The notes below the pieces were generated by a model, which saw only the letters and a list, made by a program, of their open reading frames with translations, was not told the origin of the DNA and made no database searches. DNA of 64,000 bases, taken from contig NC_089222.1 of NCBI RefSeq assembly GCF_963924675.1, positions 5,338,501-5,402,500 on the forward strand, read 5' to 3'. Positions 11,733 through 22,460 of the stretch are shown one piece after another (position 1 is the stretch's first letter; each line of letters begins with the position of its first letter). The position numbers and the translations under genes were made by a program. This DNA is from Phocoena phocoena. Its lineage: Eukaryota > Chordata > Mammalia > Artiodactyla > Phocoenidae.

Positions 11733-13079
11733 ATTACATAGACACCACACTTTCCCACGTAAATTATAATAAGGATTAAACAAAATAATCAACAGAGCAT
11801 TTCATTTTCAGTATGACATCAAAGTTGCTACTTGGTATCATACCGAAGTCCTTTCTTCAAAATGGTCACATGGCAAAAGAGGATAAACCCTTTTCCTTAG
11901 CCTTTGTATAGAAATGTGTTCAGTCTTGTACTTGTAGATAGGATCAGTAAAATTATAGGAGACCCTAAGAAAAAAGGTGAAGAATGCTTCTTTACGGTGG
12001 ATCTAATAAAGCTGTTAGCCTGCCTAATAGCTCCCTTTTCATACCTGCACATGGGTACCAACACCGAAGGCTGGTAAATCTTGGCTTCCTCTCATTTTGT
12101 TTATCATTATAAAGTAAGGGTTGTACCCTCAACTAGTTGCCCATAAAAGGATGAATTGCCTAATACCCAGATCCTTAAGGTGTTTCTCGTACTATGAGGG
12201 TCTCTCTCAATTTTAAAATTTTGAACAAAAAAGTACTGTTTGGGAATGAGCTGTGAGCTTGGAAAGACTCTCCTTCACATGAGTCTTAGATGCTGATAGA
12301 AGTCCCCTGATGAACTAAGTTAAAAATTTTAAAAGGAGGCAAAGAATTTTAACACGGGTAAAATGACTCTTACCGGGAGTATGACTCCACCAATACTTGT
12401 ATTGGACAGCATAAAAAGCTCTTTAAAATTACTTTGAAAAGCCATTCAGAAAGTTATTGCATTGAGGAGATGCACTTATGGTGCATACACTTACAAGACG
12501 AACTCAACTTTCTTAATGTTATGCCGATAAGAGTATGGGATTTAGGATAAGTTCTCTAATAACATCATACATGGATTGTAAATGTGCTGTATTTCAAAAA
12601 CTGACTTGGATGCGACGATGATGTCCTCTAGAAAACCGTTGGACGAATCCAAGATTGGTTCTAGTCACGGCAATGATGCTATGTTTTGTTCATCTACATT
12701 AGGATTGCTCTGATCTAAAAATCCTTGCTTGTCCTGGGGAGAAGCGGGGATACGTGTATTCTTTGTAAGCATTGGCTTGTGCGAGAATGTATCATCACGC
12801 TGCGAAAGGAGTGACTGGCCAATGTGATTACCTACTCCTCTTACTTTGGAGTACAGACTTGGAAGTAGAGCAGTCGGGCTCAGCTGCTGCCTGAGTAATT
12901 CCACCCGTGAGGTTTATTAGAGGCTGATGAGTCCGGACTTTGGGCTGTGAGTTCTCCACCCACAGCCTCCCCCGTCCCTTTACCGTGTTAACGCACACGG
13001 GCTGCCCACGTGCTTTCATCCCCAGTAAAACCAGCATCCATGTCTTTGTTGAAGGGTTGCCCCAGTGACTGGAATCCAA
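11733..13079. other. Unassigned low-repeat region with a protein-like decayed stretch
   Basis: No known repeat is recognised. On the minus strand, 12,904 down to about 12,340 reads as protein-like sequence interrupted by stops; for example SQRDDTFSHKPMLTKNTR occurs near 12,770-12,820. It continues past a stop into a segment beginning FLEDIIVASK. I do not recognise the protein. It may be a decayed pseudogene or chance. Confidence 0.3.
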
Positions 13080-13392
13080 TCTGTCTACACTTGGGGAGTC
13101 GGGATGCCTGGGAATTGAGTTCTCCTTGATGGGTACGGCAGTATAAATATGGCAGCTTCCTTGCCCCCTGATGGGGACAACTTTGACGAACTACCTATGC
13201 TGTCACCAAAGCTCCCCTGTAGAATTGAGCCAAAGTGACCAGCTGTAGGACATTGTTCGATAGCCTTATTGACCTCGTTCCTTTCCTGATCTCTGTTCTC
13301 TACTGGCTTGTTCTGGGAACATTTCCTAATAAATCACTTTAACATAAATCTTCACGTCAGGGTCTGTTTCTAGGGAACCCTTCCTAAGACAA
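13080..13392 (+). repeat. Possible LTR-like remnant
   Basis: A TATA-like 'agtataaatatggc' near 13,140 and an AATAAA near 13,329 are followed by 'gtctgtttctagggaacccttcctaagac'. This arrangement resembles the end of a mammalian LTR or similar retroposon. The family is not identified. Confidence 0.35.
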
Positions 13393-13875
13393 GCGTTTCA
13401 TGGCAGACCGTTGGATTGCTTTGTCTGGGTCATTGGAGATCAGCCCGCACATCTGAATAAAATGGGTACCACCCCTGGAGCAGTACATGAGATGGGCTCT
13501 CCTTTTAGAGTGCATGCTGCCCAGCTCTCTCCTTCAGGACCTACACACTCATTTCCCCAGCTGTTGGGAAACTCAGCAGCTCACATCCTTCTCTGTGAAT
13601 TGCCATTAGCCAAAGGACCACCCTCACGGCCTGGCTGTTAGACGTGGGAGTTCAAAGGCCAGGCCCCCTTGTCTCTAGGTGGAACCACTTTGAAGAGCCA
13701 TCCCAATTTCAGAGGTCCTGGGAAATCGGCTGATGACCCTGTTGCGATTCATCGTAACCCAATTTCTCCCTCTGCCCCACCCTGCTTTTCTTCTCAACGG
13801 CATTCTTCCATAAAACTTTTGCTAGTAAATCTCTATCTCAAAGTTTGTTTCTTGGGGAAACTGACCTAAGACATT
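13393..13875 (+). repeat. Second possible LTR-like remnant
   Basis: The terminal 'tctcaaagtttgtttcttggggaaactgacctaagaca' matches the end of the preceding block, about 480 bases downstream in the same direction. The rest is unassigned. Confidence 0.33.
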
Positions 13876-13889
13876 CTTCAACCCAGAGA

Positions 13890-14030
13890 GGGAAGAAAGT
13901 CCTGAACCCCAAGGTTTAGAGATGTCTGAAAGCAAAGGCTCAGAGAAGTGGCTTGCCCAAAGTCACGGAGCTGGTAAGGAGTGAGACAGCCTGACTCAAC
14001 CCATCTGGGTTTGAATCTGGATCCTTTTCC
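13890..14030 (+). repeat. MIR SINE fragment
   Basis: The core 'aaggctcagagaagtggcttgcccaaagtcacggagctgg' and the following 'gactcaacccatctgggttt' are characteristic of MIR. Confidence 0.78.
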
Positions 14031-14854
14031 ATTTGCACATAAAACACCCAGAATATGTGGCTCAATTTTTGTTTCGAAGATCAGTCATGATTTGTTTTTA
14101 TTTTCATTATTTAATAGTATATTAAAATATTTTATTTACTTGTTTTTATTTTCTTCTAATGAAACCCAGTACTGACTAAATGCTCTTCAGGAAGAAGGAG
14201 CACACGAACCTCTTCTCTACCAAGTACACTTCTCTTTACTTGTGACTCTCACCAAGATTAAAACAGGCGTCTTCTGATGGTCAAGACTCAGAACATGCCG
14301 AGCAATACGGTGTGCTCTTAGGATAAGCTTCTATAAGTTGAGCTGAACACTGTGGGTGAACACACACACGCACTCACACACACTCACACAACGGATCCTC
14401 TCTTCCCTTCACCACCTCATGTTGGGGTCTGTCAACCCAGGAGCAAATAGGACTAAATAAAAAATGTTCATTAAGTTGTCTATTGTGACTAGCTGTGCTA
14501 TGGCTGCAGAAAATAAATGGATTATGCCTGGTGTTTTGCCAGATATGACATTGTATTACTTAAAAGAAAAACATAATCTCCTCTGCTGTGAAGCCTTAGA
14601 ATAAAATAAATTCCAAAGAAAGTGTCCTTGATGACATTGAAAATTAGGTCTTAGTACAGTCGAGATGGGAGAGGAAGTAGTAAAAGGGAAAAATGAAATG
14701 TGGGAATACAGATTAGATAACAAGAATGAGAGAGTGAGACTGACCAAGGCGACATACATGCTGTTGATTGGTTTCCCCCAATTTAATCGATTTTCTGACC
14801 TACTGTGGCAATTCTTCTATCTTGAGTTTATGGACATAGAGATGACAAAGTTCG
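14031..14854. other. Unassigned sequence with a CA-rich microsatellite
   Basis: An imperfect CA/CTCA repeat lies at about 14,360-14,392. No other feature is supported. Confidence 0.4.
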
Positions 14855-15040
14855 GCCATTGGCCAATAGAACTTTCCTACATCTGCCATATCCAATGTCT
14901 CTAGCCACATGTGGTAATTGAGCACTGGAAATGTTACTAGTGAAACTGATGAGCTAAACGTTCATTTTAATTAATTTAAATTTAATTTAAATAGCTATAG
15001 GTGGCCAGTGACTATGCCCTGGACCATGCAGCCTACAATT
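14855..15040 (-). mobile_element. hAT-Charlie MITE of the 'gtccaata/ccacatgtgg' type
   Basis: The parts 'ggccaatagaactttcc', 'tagccacatgtggtaattgagcactggaaatg' and 'aatagctataggtggccagtgac' match a small hAT family with palindromic ends. I am not certain of the exact subfamily (MER3/MER33-like). Confidence 0.65.
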
Positions 15041-15114
15041 ATGTGACAAGTGAAAATTTTTGTTTCTTAACATTTATGGTCAGAATTCCTTTTAGGTATG
15101 AAAATGTCTTTCTT

Positions 15115-15310
15115 TGGGATGACCTATGCTAAGCCCATTGGGATATGTTTTCCATTTTATATGTATGAGCTTATTTAATTCCCAGTTTAACTCAATGAGA
15201 TGGTTACTATTATTAACCCCATGTTAGAGGCAAAAAGTCTGAGGAACATAGAGATTGAGGAATTTGTCGAGTCACGTAATAAGTAGAGATCCAAAGATAC
15301 GGCCTTTGGC
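15115..15310 (-). repeat. MIR SINE fragment
   Basis: The parts 'tttaactcaatgagatggttactattattaaccccatg' and 'aggaatttgtcgagtcacgtaataagtagag' follow MIR. It is old and diverged. Confidence 0.7.
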
Positions 15311-15449
15311 AGGTGCTGAAGTGTCATGGTAGATGGACAAAGTACTCGGCATGAATTAAGGAAAGGTCCGAAAAGATGTAAGCAGAGCAGGAAGATGGAG
15401 AGAGGCTGGGACTCGGGTGGAACGCCCATGGTGCCGCAGGGAAGGGACT

Positions 15450-15622
15450 AGAGCTGTGCTGTAAACATGGTAGCCACTAGCCCCATGTGGCTATTTAAGT
15501 TTAAATACATTAAATACATTTAAATACATTAACATTAAATCAATGTCAAATTCTACCACCCGTGGTAGAAGTAGGGCATCTCTATCACCGTAGAATGTTC
15601 TATTGGACAGAACTGAGTCAAA
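15450..15622 (+). mobile_element. hAT-Charlie MITE, same family as 14,855-15,040
   Basis: The ends 'gagctgtgctgtaaacatggtagccac' and 'gaatgttctattggacagaact' are nearly inverse, as expected for this MITE. The interior has accumulated small TTAAATACA repeats. Confidence 0.68.
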
Positions 15623-16494
15623 GGATAGTTCAGCATGGCTGTATCTCCTGACCATGGAGGTGGTGAAAACACTGATGTAAGGGAAACATCTCTTTCATCT
15701 TTCCCCAAATTACCAGCAAAGGCTATCGATTTCATGAATGCTCTGTAGGAGTAAGTATAAATTAGGAAAGGGCTATATTTCTTGCCTAGATCAATATGAC
15801 ATGGTATATGGGTTGTATTTCAAAAGTAAGAGGCTGGAGTCTAAGACGGTGATGTAAAGTTGCAAAAAGTATTGTTGGGGTGAGAAGGGGGCTTGAACTC
15901 CCATGAACTGTGGAGTTAGGAGAGCGCTGGTGGTTTGAACCAACTTTTACTAAGATTTGTGGATACCATGGCCTCCCTTCCTTCAGCTGACAGTATTCAT
16001 ATGACCACACATAGTGTGAAGAAGAGAATTACATTCTACTCTGTTCTTGATCTTGGAGTCTTTAAAACATTAGTTGAGTTTTTCTGAAAGCCACACTTTG
16101 TGGTCAGTTTGTATCTATCCATCCCTTTATTGATTTTAAGTCACCACACAGGTGATATTCCTGTGGCGGTGACTTTAAGATATTAATCCATGTGCCTGTG
16201 ACCTCTGGGAGTGGAATCGCAGAACTGAAGAACTTCGGCGACAGCCTGAACTTTTTGTAACTCCGAAGGTACCGACCTCTACCCTTTGGGTGGAAAATAG
16301 AAGGATCCCTGACCAGCTGCGCAGCTTCTAAAAGAACTGGCTGCCAAGCTACTGAGAGTATCTGGATGTTCTCTGAACATCTGGTTGGCACCAGATGAGA
16401 ACAAGAGGAAGCAATATGAGGAATCTATAATTAATTGCATGTTATAAACATGTAGAATGGTAGTGCTGGGATGAACTTCAGTGGTCACCTGGGG
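15623..16494. other. Unassigned non-coding sequence
   Basis: Two overlapping minus-strand frames at 16,104-16,488 have no recognisable domain. No repeat is identified. Confidence 0.4.
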
Positions 16495-16630
16495 CAGACA
16501 TTCTCAATGGCTGGGCTGTAGGCCTTGTTTCAGAATCATTCAGGGAGAGAGTTTTAAGCATGCAGAGGCCAGGTCCTACCCCTGGAGACCCTGGTTCAAT
16601 AGGTCTGTGGGAGGAGACCTAGTGTTACAG
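16495..16630 (+). mobile_element. hAT-Charlie MER5-like fragment
   Basis: The parts 'cattctcaatggctgggctg', 'cagaatcattcagg' and 'aggtcctacccctggagaccctggttcaataggtctg' match part of a MER5-type element. Confidence 0.6.
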
Positions 16631-17479
16631 AAATTAGATGGATAATATAGGAACCGCCAGAACGGGGGCAGTAATTACATTAACGACCTTCTTTTCTCTC
16701 TCCACTTGGCAGGTAATGATGCTGCAAGACAGAATATTTCACTGACTGTAAATCCTGTACTTTAAAGAGATGCCCGTGAAAAAAAAATTCATGGGTCACC
16801 TCTGGAGGATGTCAGAGAAACAAATCATTCTAAAATCTGCCAAATAAAGGGGGAAATCATGTATTCATCCTGCTTGTCATTTACCAACATTATCAGGAAA
16901 GTTAAATCGCTATTTAGGGACAATTTTTATTTACAGAAGTATTGCCTGTAGTAAGTGAAGGAAGAATGTTAGAATACCACGTTCTGTCACTCCTAATGAA
17001 TCAATGGTTGTGACCAGCCTCAAAAGGGACATCCTGATGGAAGTACACGATACCATGTGTAAAGTGTTCTTACCAAGAACTTAAACTAGAATCTCATCAA
17101 GTCTCTATAGCTCATTTTCAATTCATAGGAGATATGGAAGACAGAGGAACATGTTAAGTAACACCATTAGGATTCGATAATCAAAATCCAGCCTGTGAGA
17201 ACACCTATAGGTCAGATAATCCAGTTTCTTCATTATATACATTGAATAAGGGACAAAAAGATAGAGGGAGAACCCATAGAGTAAAAGAGACTTAAGAAAC
17301 GAATCAGTCAATTGAAGATGGATCTTGTTGGGTTTCTGATTCAATTACAAACATTTAAAAATAAATTTTCTTAGGTGTGATAATTATGTTACAGATATGT
17401 TTTAAGAGCTGCTTACTGAAATATTCATGGATGAAATGAATATAAACATTTCTGAATAAGACAGAAAGATTTGCTTTAA
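16631..17479. other. Unassigned sequence with a weak terminal-exon candidate
   Basis: A strong pyrimidine tract and AG end at 16,712. A 16-codon frame follows, ending in TAA at 16,763-16,765, with AATAAA at 16,843-16,848. This could be a chance arrangement; no protein family is recognised. The rest is AT-rich and unassigned. Confidence 0.25.
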
Positions 17480-17626
17480 AATAATTCAGAGAGGTAATTC
17501 CCTGGTGGTCCAGTGGTTAGGACTCTGCGCTTTCACTGCAGGGGCATGGATTCGATCTCTGGTTGGGGGACTAAGATCTTGTAAACTGCGTGGCACAGCC
17601 AAGAAAAAATAATAATAATTCAGAGA
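17480..17626 (+). mobile_element. CHR-1-like SINE with target-site duplication
   Basis: The body has 'ttccctggtggtccagtggttagg', 'ttcgatctctggttggg' and an A-rich tail. AATAATTCAGAGA at 17,480-17,492 and 17,614-17,626 is a perfect 13-bp duplication. Confidence 0.93.
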
Positions 17627-17815
17627 AAAGGAGGTGGGTAGGGAGTTAGATGAAACAAGATTGGTCCAAAGTTGATAACTGAGGAAGCTAGGTGATGGTT
17701 ACCAACAAGTCATCATACTAACTCTTCAACTTTTGCATATGATTGAAATTGCCCATTAGAAAAAGTCAAAAATGAAAAATCGTGTCCAAAAATGCAAAGG
17801 CTTTGGCTTATCTCA

Positions 17816-18060
17816 GGGGTCAGCAAACTGTGGCCTTCAGGTGAAAGCCAGCTTGCTTTCAAGCTGTGAAAAAAAATTGTGAATACAATTTTTTTAGAAC
17901 ACGCTAAACGACACCTATTCACTTACGTATTGTCTGTGGCTGCTTTCACGCCACAATGGAACTGTTGAGTAGTTGCAACAGAGACTGCTGTGTGCCCTGT
18001 AAAGCTTAAAACATTTGCCATCTGGCTCTTCACAGAAAATGTTTTGCCACCCTTTGCTTA
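17816..18060 (-). mobile_element. hAT-Charlie MITE (MER58-like)
   Basis: The ends 'caggggtcagcaaactgtggcc' and 'ttttgccaccctttg' with internal 'cacttacgtattgtctgtggctgctttcacgcc' match the 'ggggtcagcaaact' hAT family. A second copy, in the other orientation, lies at 63,449-63,662. Confidence 0.75.
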
Positions 18061-18196
18061 GATGAAGTTGTGAATTGTAAAAAGAATTACATCCTAATTT
18101 CTTTGTGTTTGGTTCTTGTCATACATACCACTTTCATGTGTGTTTTAAAATTTTTCAGTTTTTTGAATACTATTAGAAGGAATATTAGAATTAGAA

Positions 18197-18391
18197 TTGC
18201 CCACTTCTGAATATATGAGTGAAAGCTTTGCTACTTTGTCTTTTTTATTGAAGTAGGGCTGGTTTACAATATTATATTAGTTTCAGGTGTACAGCATAGT
18301 GATTCAGTATTTGTACAGATTATACTCCATTAAAAGTTATTATAAGGTAATGGCTATAATTCCCTGTGGTGTACAATATATCCTTGTTGCT
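18197..18391 (-). mobile_element. LINE-1 3' end inside a 195-bp local duplication (copy 1)
   Basis: The right part is an L1 3'UTR in reverse ('ttgaagtagggctggtttacaat...'). The left roughly 48 bases are non-L1 sequence. The whole block recurs without indels at 19,406-19,600 with roughly a dozen mismatches by eye. Confidence 0.8.
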
Positions 18392-18565
18392 ATCCTCCTG
18401 TATAGCACAGGGAACTATATTCAATATCCTGTGATAAACCATAATGGAAAAGAATATGAAAAATAACATATATATATATATGTCTGACTGAATCACTTTG
18501 CTGTACAGCAGAAATGAACACAACATTGTAAATCAACTATACTTTAATAAAATAAATTATAAAGA
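18392..18565 (+). mobile_element. LINE-1 3' end, opposite orientation
   Basis: The parts 'ctgtatagcacagggaactatattcaatatcctgtg' and 'aatcactttgctgtacagcag', then 'aaatcaactatactttaataaaa', form a forward L1 3' terminus. It abuts the reverse copy at 18,391, making a tail-out inverted pair. Confidence 0.85.
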
Positions 18566-19405
18566 AAAGAAGCGTTTGGCTTTCTTGAAGATGGGTGATT
18601 TTCACTGAATCTAGGCTGCGGCACATTTTACCCTGTCTAGACAATCCATGATGTCTTTTCCGACTGAATAGCCTACTTCCTATTTATCCTCTTGTCCCCA
18701 GGAAGCATAAAAACAAGGGAACTGGATGAGATTTCAGGGAGAGGAATTATAGAAGGAAAGTAGAAGCAGAAGTTCAGGCTGCCCTTTTAAGAAACAATAT
18801 TTCTCTATAATTTGGCAGAGAGAGGGGGAACCAAAAAACATAAATGTAATGTGTGAGAGAAAATAAAACTGAGAAGGGAGGGGGCGGGGATTCAGAGAAG
18901 GCAGATGTGTTTGCAGGTGGGTTGGGGTCCTCCGGGCCTACTTACTCCTCCGGGTTGTACCTGGCACCTAAAAAAGCGCTATGCACACAGCATAGCAAGA
19001 ACTCAATAAATATTTGGGGAATGAATAGTCCCTCCATTAAAGCTGAAAATTAAGAGTTGGCTACACATATTTCTTTCCTTCTGGAAAAGGATTTGTAGCT
19101 CAGAAGAAGGCTGTGCCATTAAAACAACATGGAGAATTCAGTCCAGGTTGAGGTGATTAATTATCATCCTGTTTTCTCTGGCTTGGCCAGACACCATAAC
19201 TACTTTCAATGTTCTGTACAGCTAGCATACAGCTAGAAGCTACTGACAGACTGAAAGAACAGCCTAGAAAACCATGACTGACTGTTGTCTGAAAATTTTG
19301 CAAAGATGTATTTTTGATCCTCTCTGGCAGCTGAATTCTTGCTCTTGTATACAATCTAATTGCTACTCAAAGCAAAATATTTTAAATTGGCCCATCCTTT
19401 CTACC
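18566..19405. other. Unassigned sequence with a MIR/L2-like tail
   Basis: The part at 18,950-19,030 ('agcaagaactcaataaatatttggggaatgaatag') resembles an ancient SINE/LINE 3' tail. The rest shows no recognised feature. Confidence 0.4.
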
Positions 19406-19870
19406 TTGCCCACTTCTGAATATATGAGTGAAAGCTTTGCTACTTTGTCTTTTTCATTGAAGTAGAGTTGATTTACAATATTATATTAGTTTCAGGTGTA
19501 CAGCGTAGTGATTCGGTATTTTTACAGATTATACTCCATTAAAAGTTATTACAAGGTAATAGCTATAATTCCCTGTGCTGTACAATATACCCTTGTTGCT
19601 CATCTATTTCGTACATAGTAGTTTGTATCTCTTAATCCCATGCCCTTAACTTGCCCCTCCCCTATCCCTCTCCCCACTGGTAACCACTGGTTTGTTCTCT
19701 ATATCTGTGAGTCTGTTTCTGTTTTGTTATATACATTCCTTTATTCTTCAGATTCCACATATAGGTGACATACAGTATTTGTCTTTCTCTGTCTCACTTA
19801 ATTCACTTAGCATAATATTCTCTAGGTCCACCCACGTTGCTTCAAATGGTAGTAAATGGCAGTAAGAGGT
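19406..19870 (-). mobile_element. LINE-1 3'UTR to ORF2 end (duplication copy 2)
   Basis: The first 195 bases equal 18,197-18,391. The L1 then continues through the 3'UTR ('gtttgtatctcttaatcccatgcc', a C-rich block and 'ggtaaccactgg') to the ORF2 end region ('cacttagcataatattctctaggtcc'). It is 5'-truncated and carries no usable frame. Confidence 0.85.
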
Positions 19871-19984
19871 TTCTCCAGAAGGTCATTGCTGCATTAAGAT
19901 ACTCTGATGCTTTAGATACTAAATACCATAGATATTAAATAATATTATAGCTACTAAGTAAACTTTATATGTTATATATAAAAT

Positions 19985-20255
19985 ACTGAGCAAGTTATGG
20001 GGATGTAATGGTGACTATAGTTAATAATACTGTGTCGCATATTCGAAAGTTGCTAAAAGAGTAGATCTTAAAAGTTTTCAACACAAGAAAAAAATCTTGT
20101 AACTATGTACGGTGATGATATCAGCTAGACTTATTGTGGTGATCATTTCACAAAATACACAAATATCAGATCATTATGTTTGCACCTGAAGCTCATAGAA
20201 TGTTATATGTCAATCATGTTTCAATTAGAAAAAATGATTTGACAGGGTTGTAAAT
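19985..20255 (+). mobile_element. Old LINE-1 3' end (L1MA/L1MB-like)
   Basis: The parts 'actatagttaataatactgtgtcgcatattcgaaagttgctaaaagagtagatcttaaaa' and 'gtgatcatttcacaaaatacac' match the well-known 3' end of older L1M elements. Confidence 0.83.
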
Positions 20256-20740
20256 TAAATATGCAAAAAAAGATACTGAGTAGCATCCGTTTCTGACATT
20301 TAACGCAGGTCACCCAGGCAGTAATGGTTCTTTTTGAGAAATTTCTTGCTTAGGACTTGTCTTAAATCAGTAGAGCCTGGGATGGGATTCTGGTTTGGAT
20401 GGTTTATTGGAGGAGTGTTTCCAGGAGAATAGGAGTACGTAAACAGGATGGGGTAAGGAAAGGAGGTAACAGGGATGTGGTCTCAGCTGGAGACTGGCTT
20501 CAGGCTGATCCCGTGGGGCACCAACAGCACACACTACATGGCTCCTTTTAAATGGTACAAGGAGTTTAAAAGTTCAGTGAGTTTTGCAGTCATTTTACTT
20601 GACTAATGAAAAATCACATGGAGAAGAAAAAAATCTGGAAGCTCAGGTAATATAGCGTTTCCTGACTCCGAAAGAGTTTCTGTTCTTCATGCATTTTCTT
20701 TGGTTAAAATAATCTAGAAATAATGCATTTTTTTTCTTTT
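20256..20740. other. Unassigned non-coding sequence
   Basis: No repeat or coding evidence is recognised. Confidence 0.4.
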
Positions 20741-21815
20741 CCATTAGGGTTTATCACAGGATATTGAATATAGCTCCCTGTACTATACAATAAGACCTTG
20801 TTGTTTATCCATTCTTTACATAATAGTCTGCCTCTGCTAATCCCAATCTCCCAATCCATCCCTCCTCCAACCCCCTCCCCCTTGGCAATCACAAGTCTGC
20901 TCTCTATGTCTGTGAGTCTGTCTCGGTTTTGTTTTTTTTTTTAATAAATTTATTTATTTTATTTTATTTATTTATTTGGCTGCGTTGGGTCTTCATTGCT
21001 GTGTGCGGGCTTTCTCTAGTCATGGCTAGCTGGGGCTACTCTTCGTTGCGGTGCGCGGGCTTCTCATTATGGTGGTTTCTCTTGTTGCAGAGCACGGGCT
21101 CTAGGCATGCAGGCTCAGTAGTTGTGGCACATGGGCTTAGTTGCTCCACGACATGTGGGATCTTCCTAGACCAGGGCTCGAACACGTGTTCCCTGCATTG
21201 GCAGGCGGATTCTTAACCACTGCGCCACCAAGCAAGTCCCAAGTCTGTTTCTGTTTTGTAGATAAGTTCATTTGTGCCATGTTTTAGATTCCATATATAA
21301 GTGATATTGTGTATTTGTCTTTTTCTTTCTGACTCACTTCACTTAGTATGATAATCTCTAGCTGCATCCATGTTGCTGTAAATGGCATTATTTCATTCTT
21401 TTTTATGGCTGAGTAATATCTCATTGTGTGTGTATATATATACACACACACACACCACATCTTCTTTAACCATCCATTTGTTAATGGACATTTATGTTCC
21501 TTCCATGTCCTTGGCTATTGTAAATAGTGCTGCTATGAACACTGGGGTGCATGTATCTTTTCAAATTATAGTTTTGTCTAGATATATGCCCAGAAGTGGG
21601 ATTGCTGGATCATATGGCAACTCTATTTTTCATTTTTTGAGTCACCTCCACACTGTTTTCATGGTGGCTGCACCAATTTACATTCTCACCAATAGTGAAG
21701 GAGGGTTCCCTATTCTCCACACCGTCTCCAGCATTTATTGTTTGTAGACTTTTTAATGATGGTCATTCTGACCAGTGTGAGGTGGTACTCCACTGTAGTT
21801 TTCATTTGCACAGAA
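20741..21815 (-). mobile_element. LINE-1, 5'-truncated, with nested SINE
   Basis: Read on the minus strand, this is the ORF2 C-terminal coding region followed by the 3'UTR. A SINE at 20,932-21,240 interrupts the 3'UTR. ORF2 landmarks are the complement of 'ggattgctggatcatatggcaactc' and 'gtaaatagtgctgctatgaacac'. Several frame breaks are visible, including an expanded TG/TA/CA tract at about 21,426-21,455. No functional product is expected. Confidence 0.88.
20914..21258 (-). mobile_element. Long-form CHR-related SINE nested in L1
   Basis: This is the long variant beginning, in plus-strand view, with 'aataaatttatttatt' then 'ggctgcgttgggtcttcattgctg' and ending 'gccaccaagcaagtccc'. The flanks GAGTCTGTCTCGGTTTTG (20,914-20,931) and AAGTCTGTTTCTGTTTTG (21,241-21,258) are the target duplication within the L1 3'UTR, so the SINE is younger than that L1. 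Confidence 0.9.
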
Positions 21816-22267
21816 ATAATATTTTTAACCTCTCATTCTTTAAATTGTTTTAAAAAAAGAAATTGATGAATGTGGGGAATTGACTACACTAAACAATAGG
21901 GCTTAAATTACTATTCTGGAAAGAAATCATGATGCATAGATAGACCTGGCAACTTGAGTTTACATGTTCAATTTTTTATTTGATATTAAAAAACAAATTT
22001 TCACATTTAAAAATAATTCATGGTATAGTTGTTACATAAAGGATGACAATTAAATAGCAGCTCAGCAGACACATATAGAGACAATTTTTATGAACATCAA
22101 TAGCACAAATATTATAAGTGTCTCACTAGGAAATTCTACCATCCTGAGTGGACTGAATGTTGTATGAAACATTACTTGAATACAGTTGGTAACAATTATT
22201 TCCGTATATGTGTGTGGAGAGGCATGTTGGCAAGCATGGGATAGGGTTGTAAGAATGATGGGGTAGA

Positions 22268-22460
22268 TTGGTAGATTTTTCTACGGCTAAATAGAGAATA
22301 TATATATTTTCTACACAGTTAAATATAGACTATATATTCTCTCTGTATACATACTCTATATAAATTCTCTCTATATATATGTAGTAAATGCACAGCTAAA
22401 TAGAGAATATATATATTAAATGTATAGCTAAATAGGGAATATATACGTATATATATCTTC
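22268..22460. repeat. AT-rich minisatellite-like foldback DNA
   Basis: The phrase GCTAAATAGAGAATATATAT recurs near 22,286 and 22,394, and a variant lies near 22,426. Between them are inverse versions such as 'tatattctctct'. The block could form cruciforms. Confidence 0.6.
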
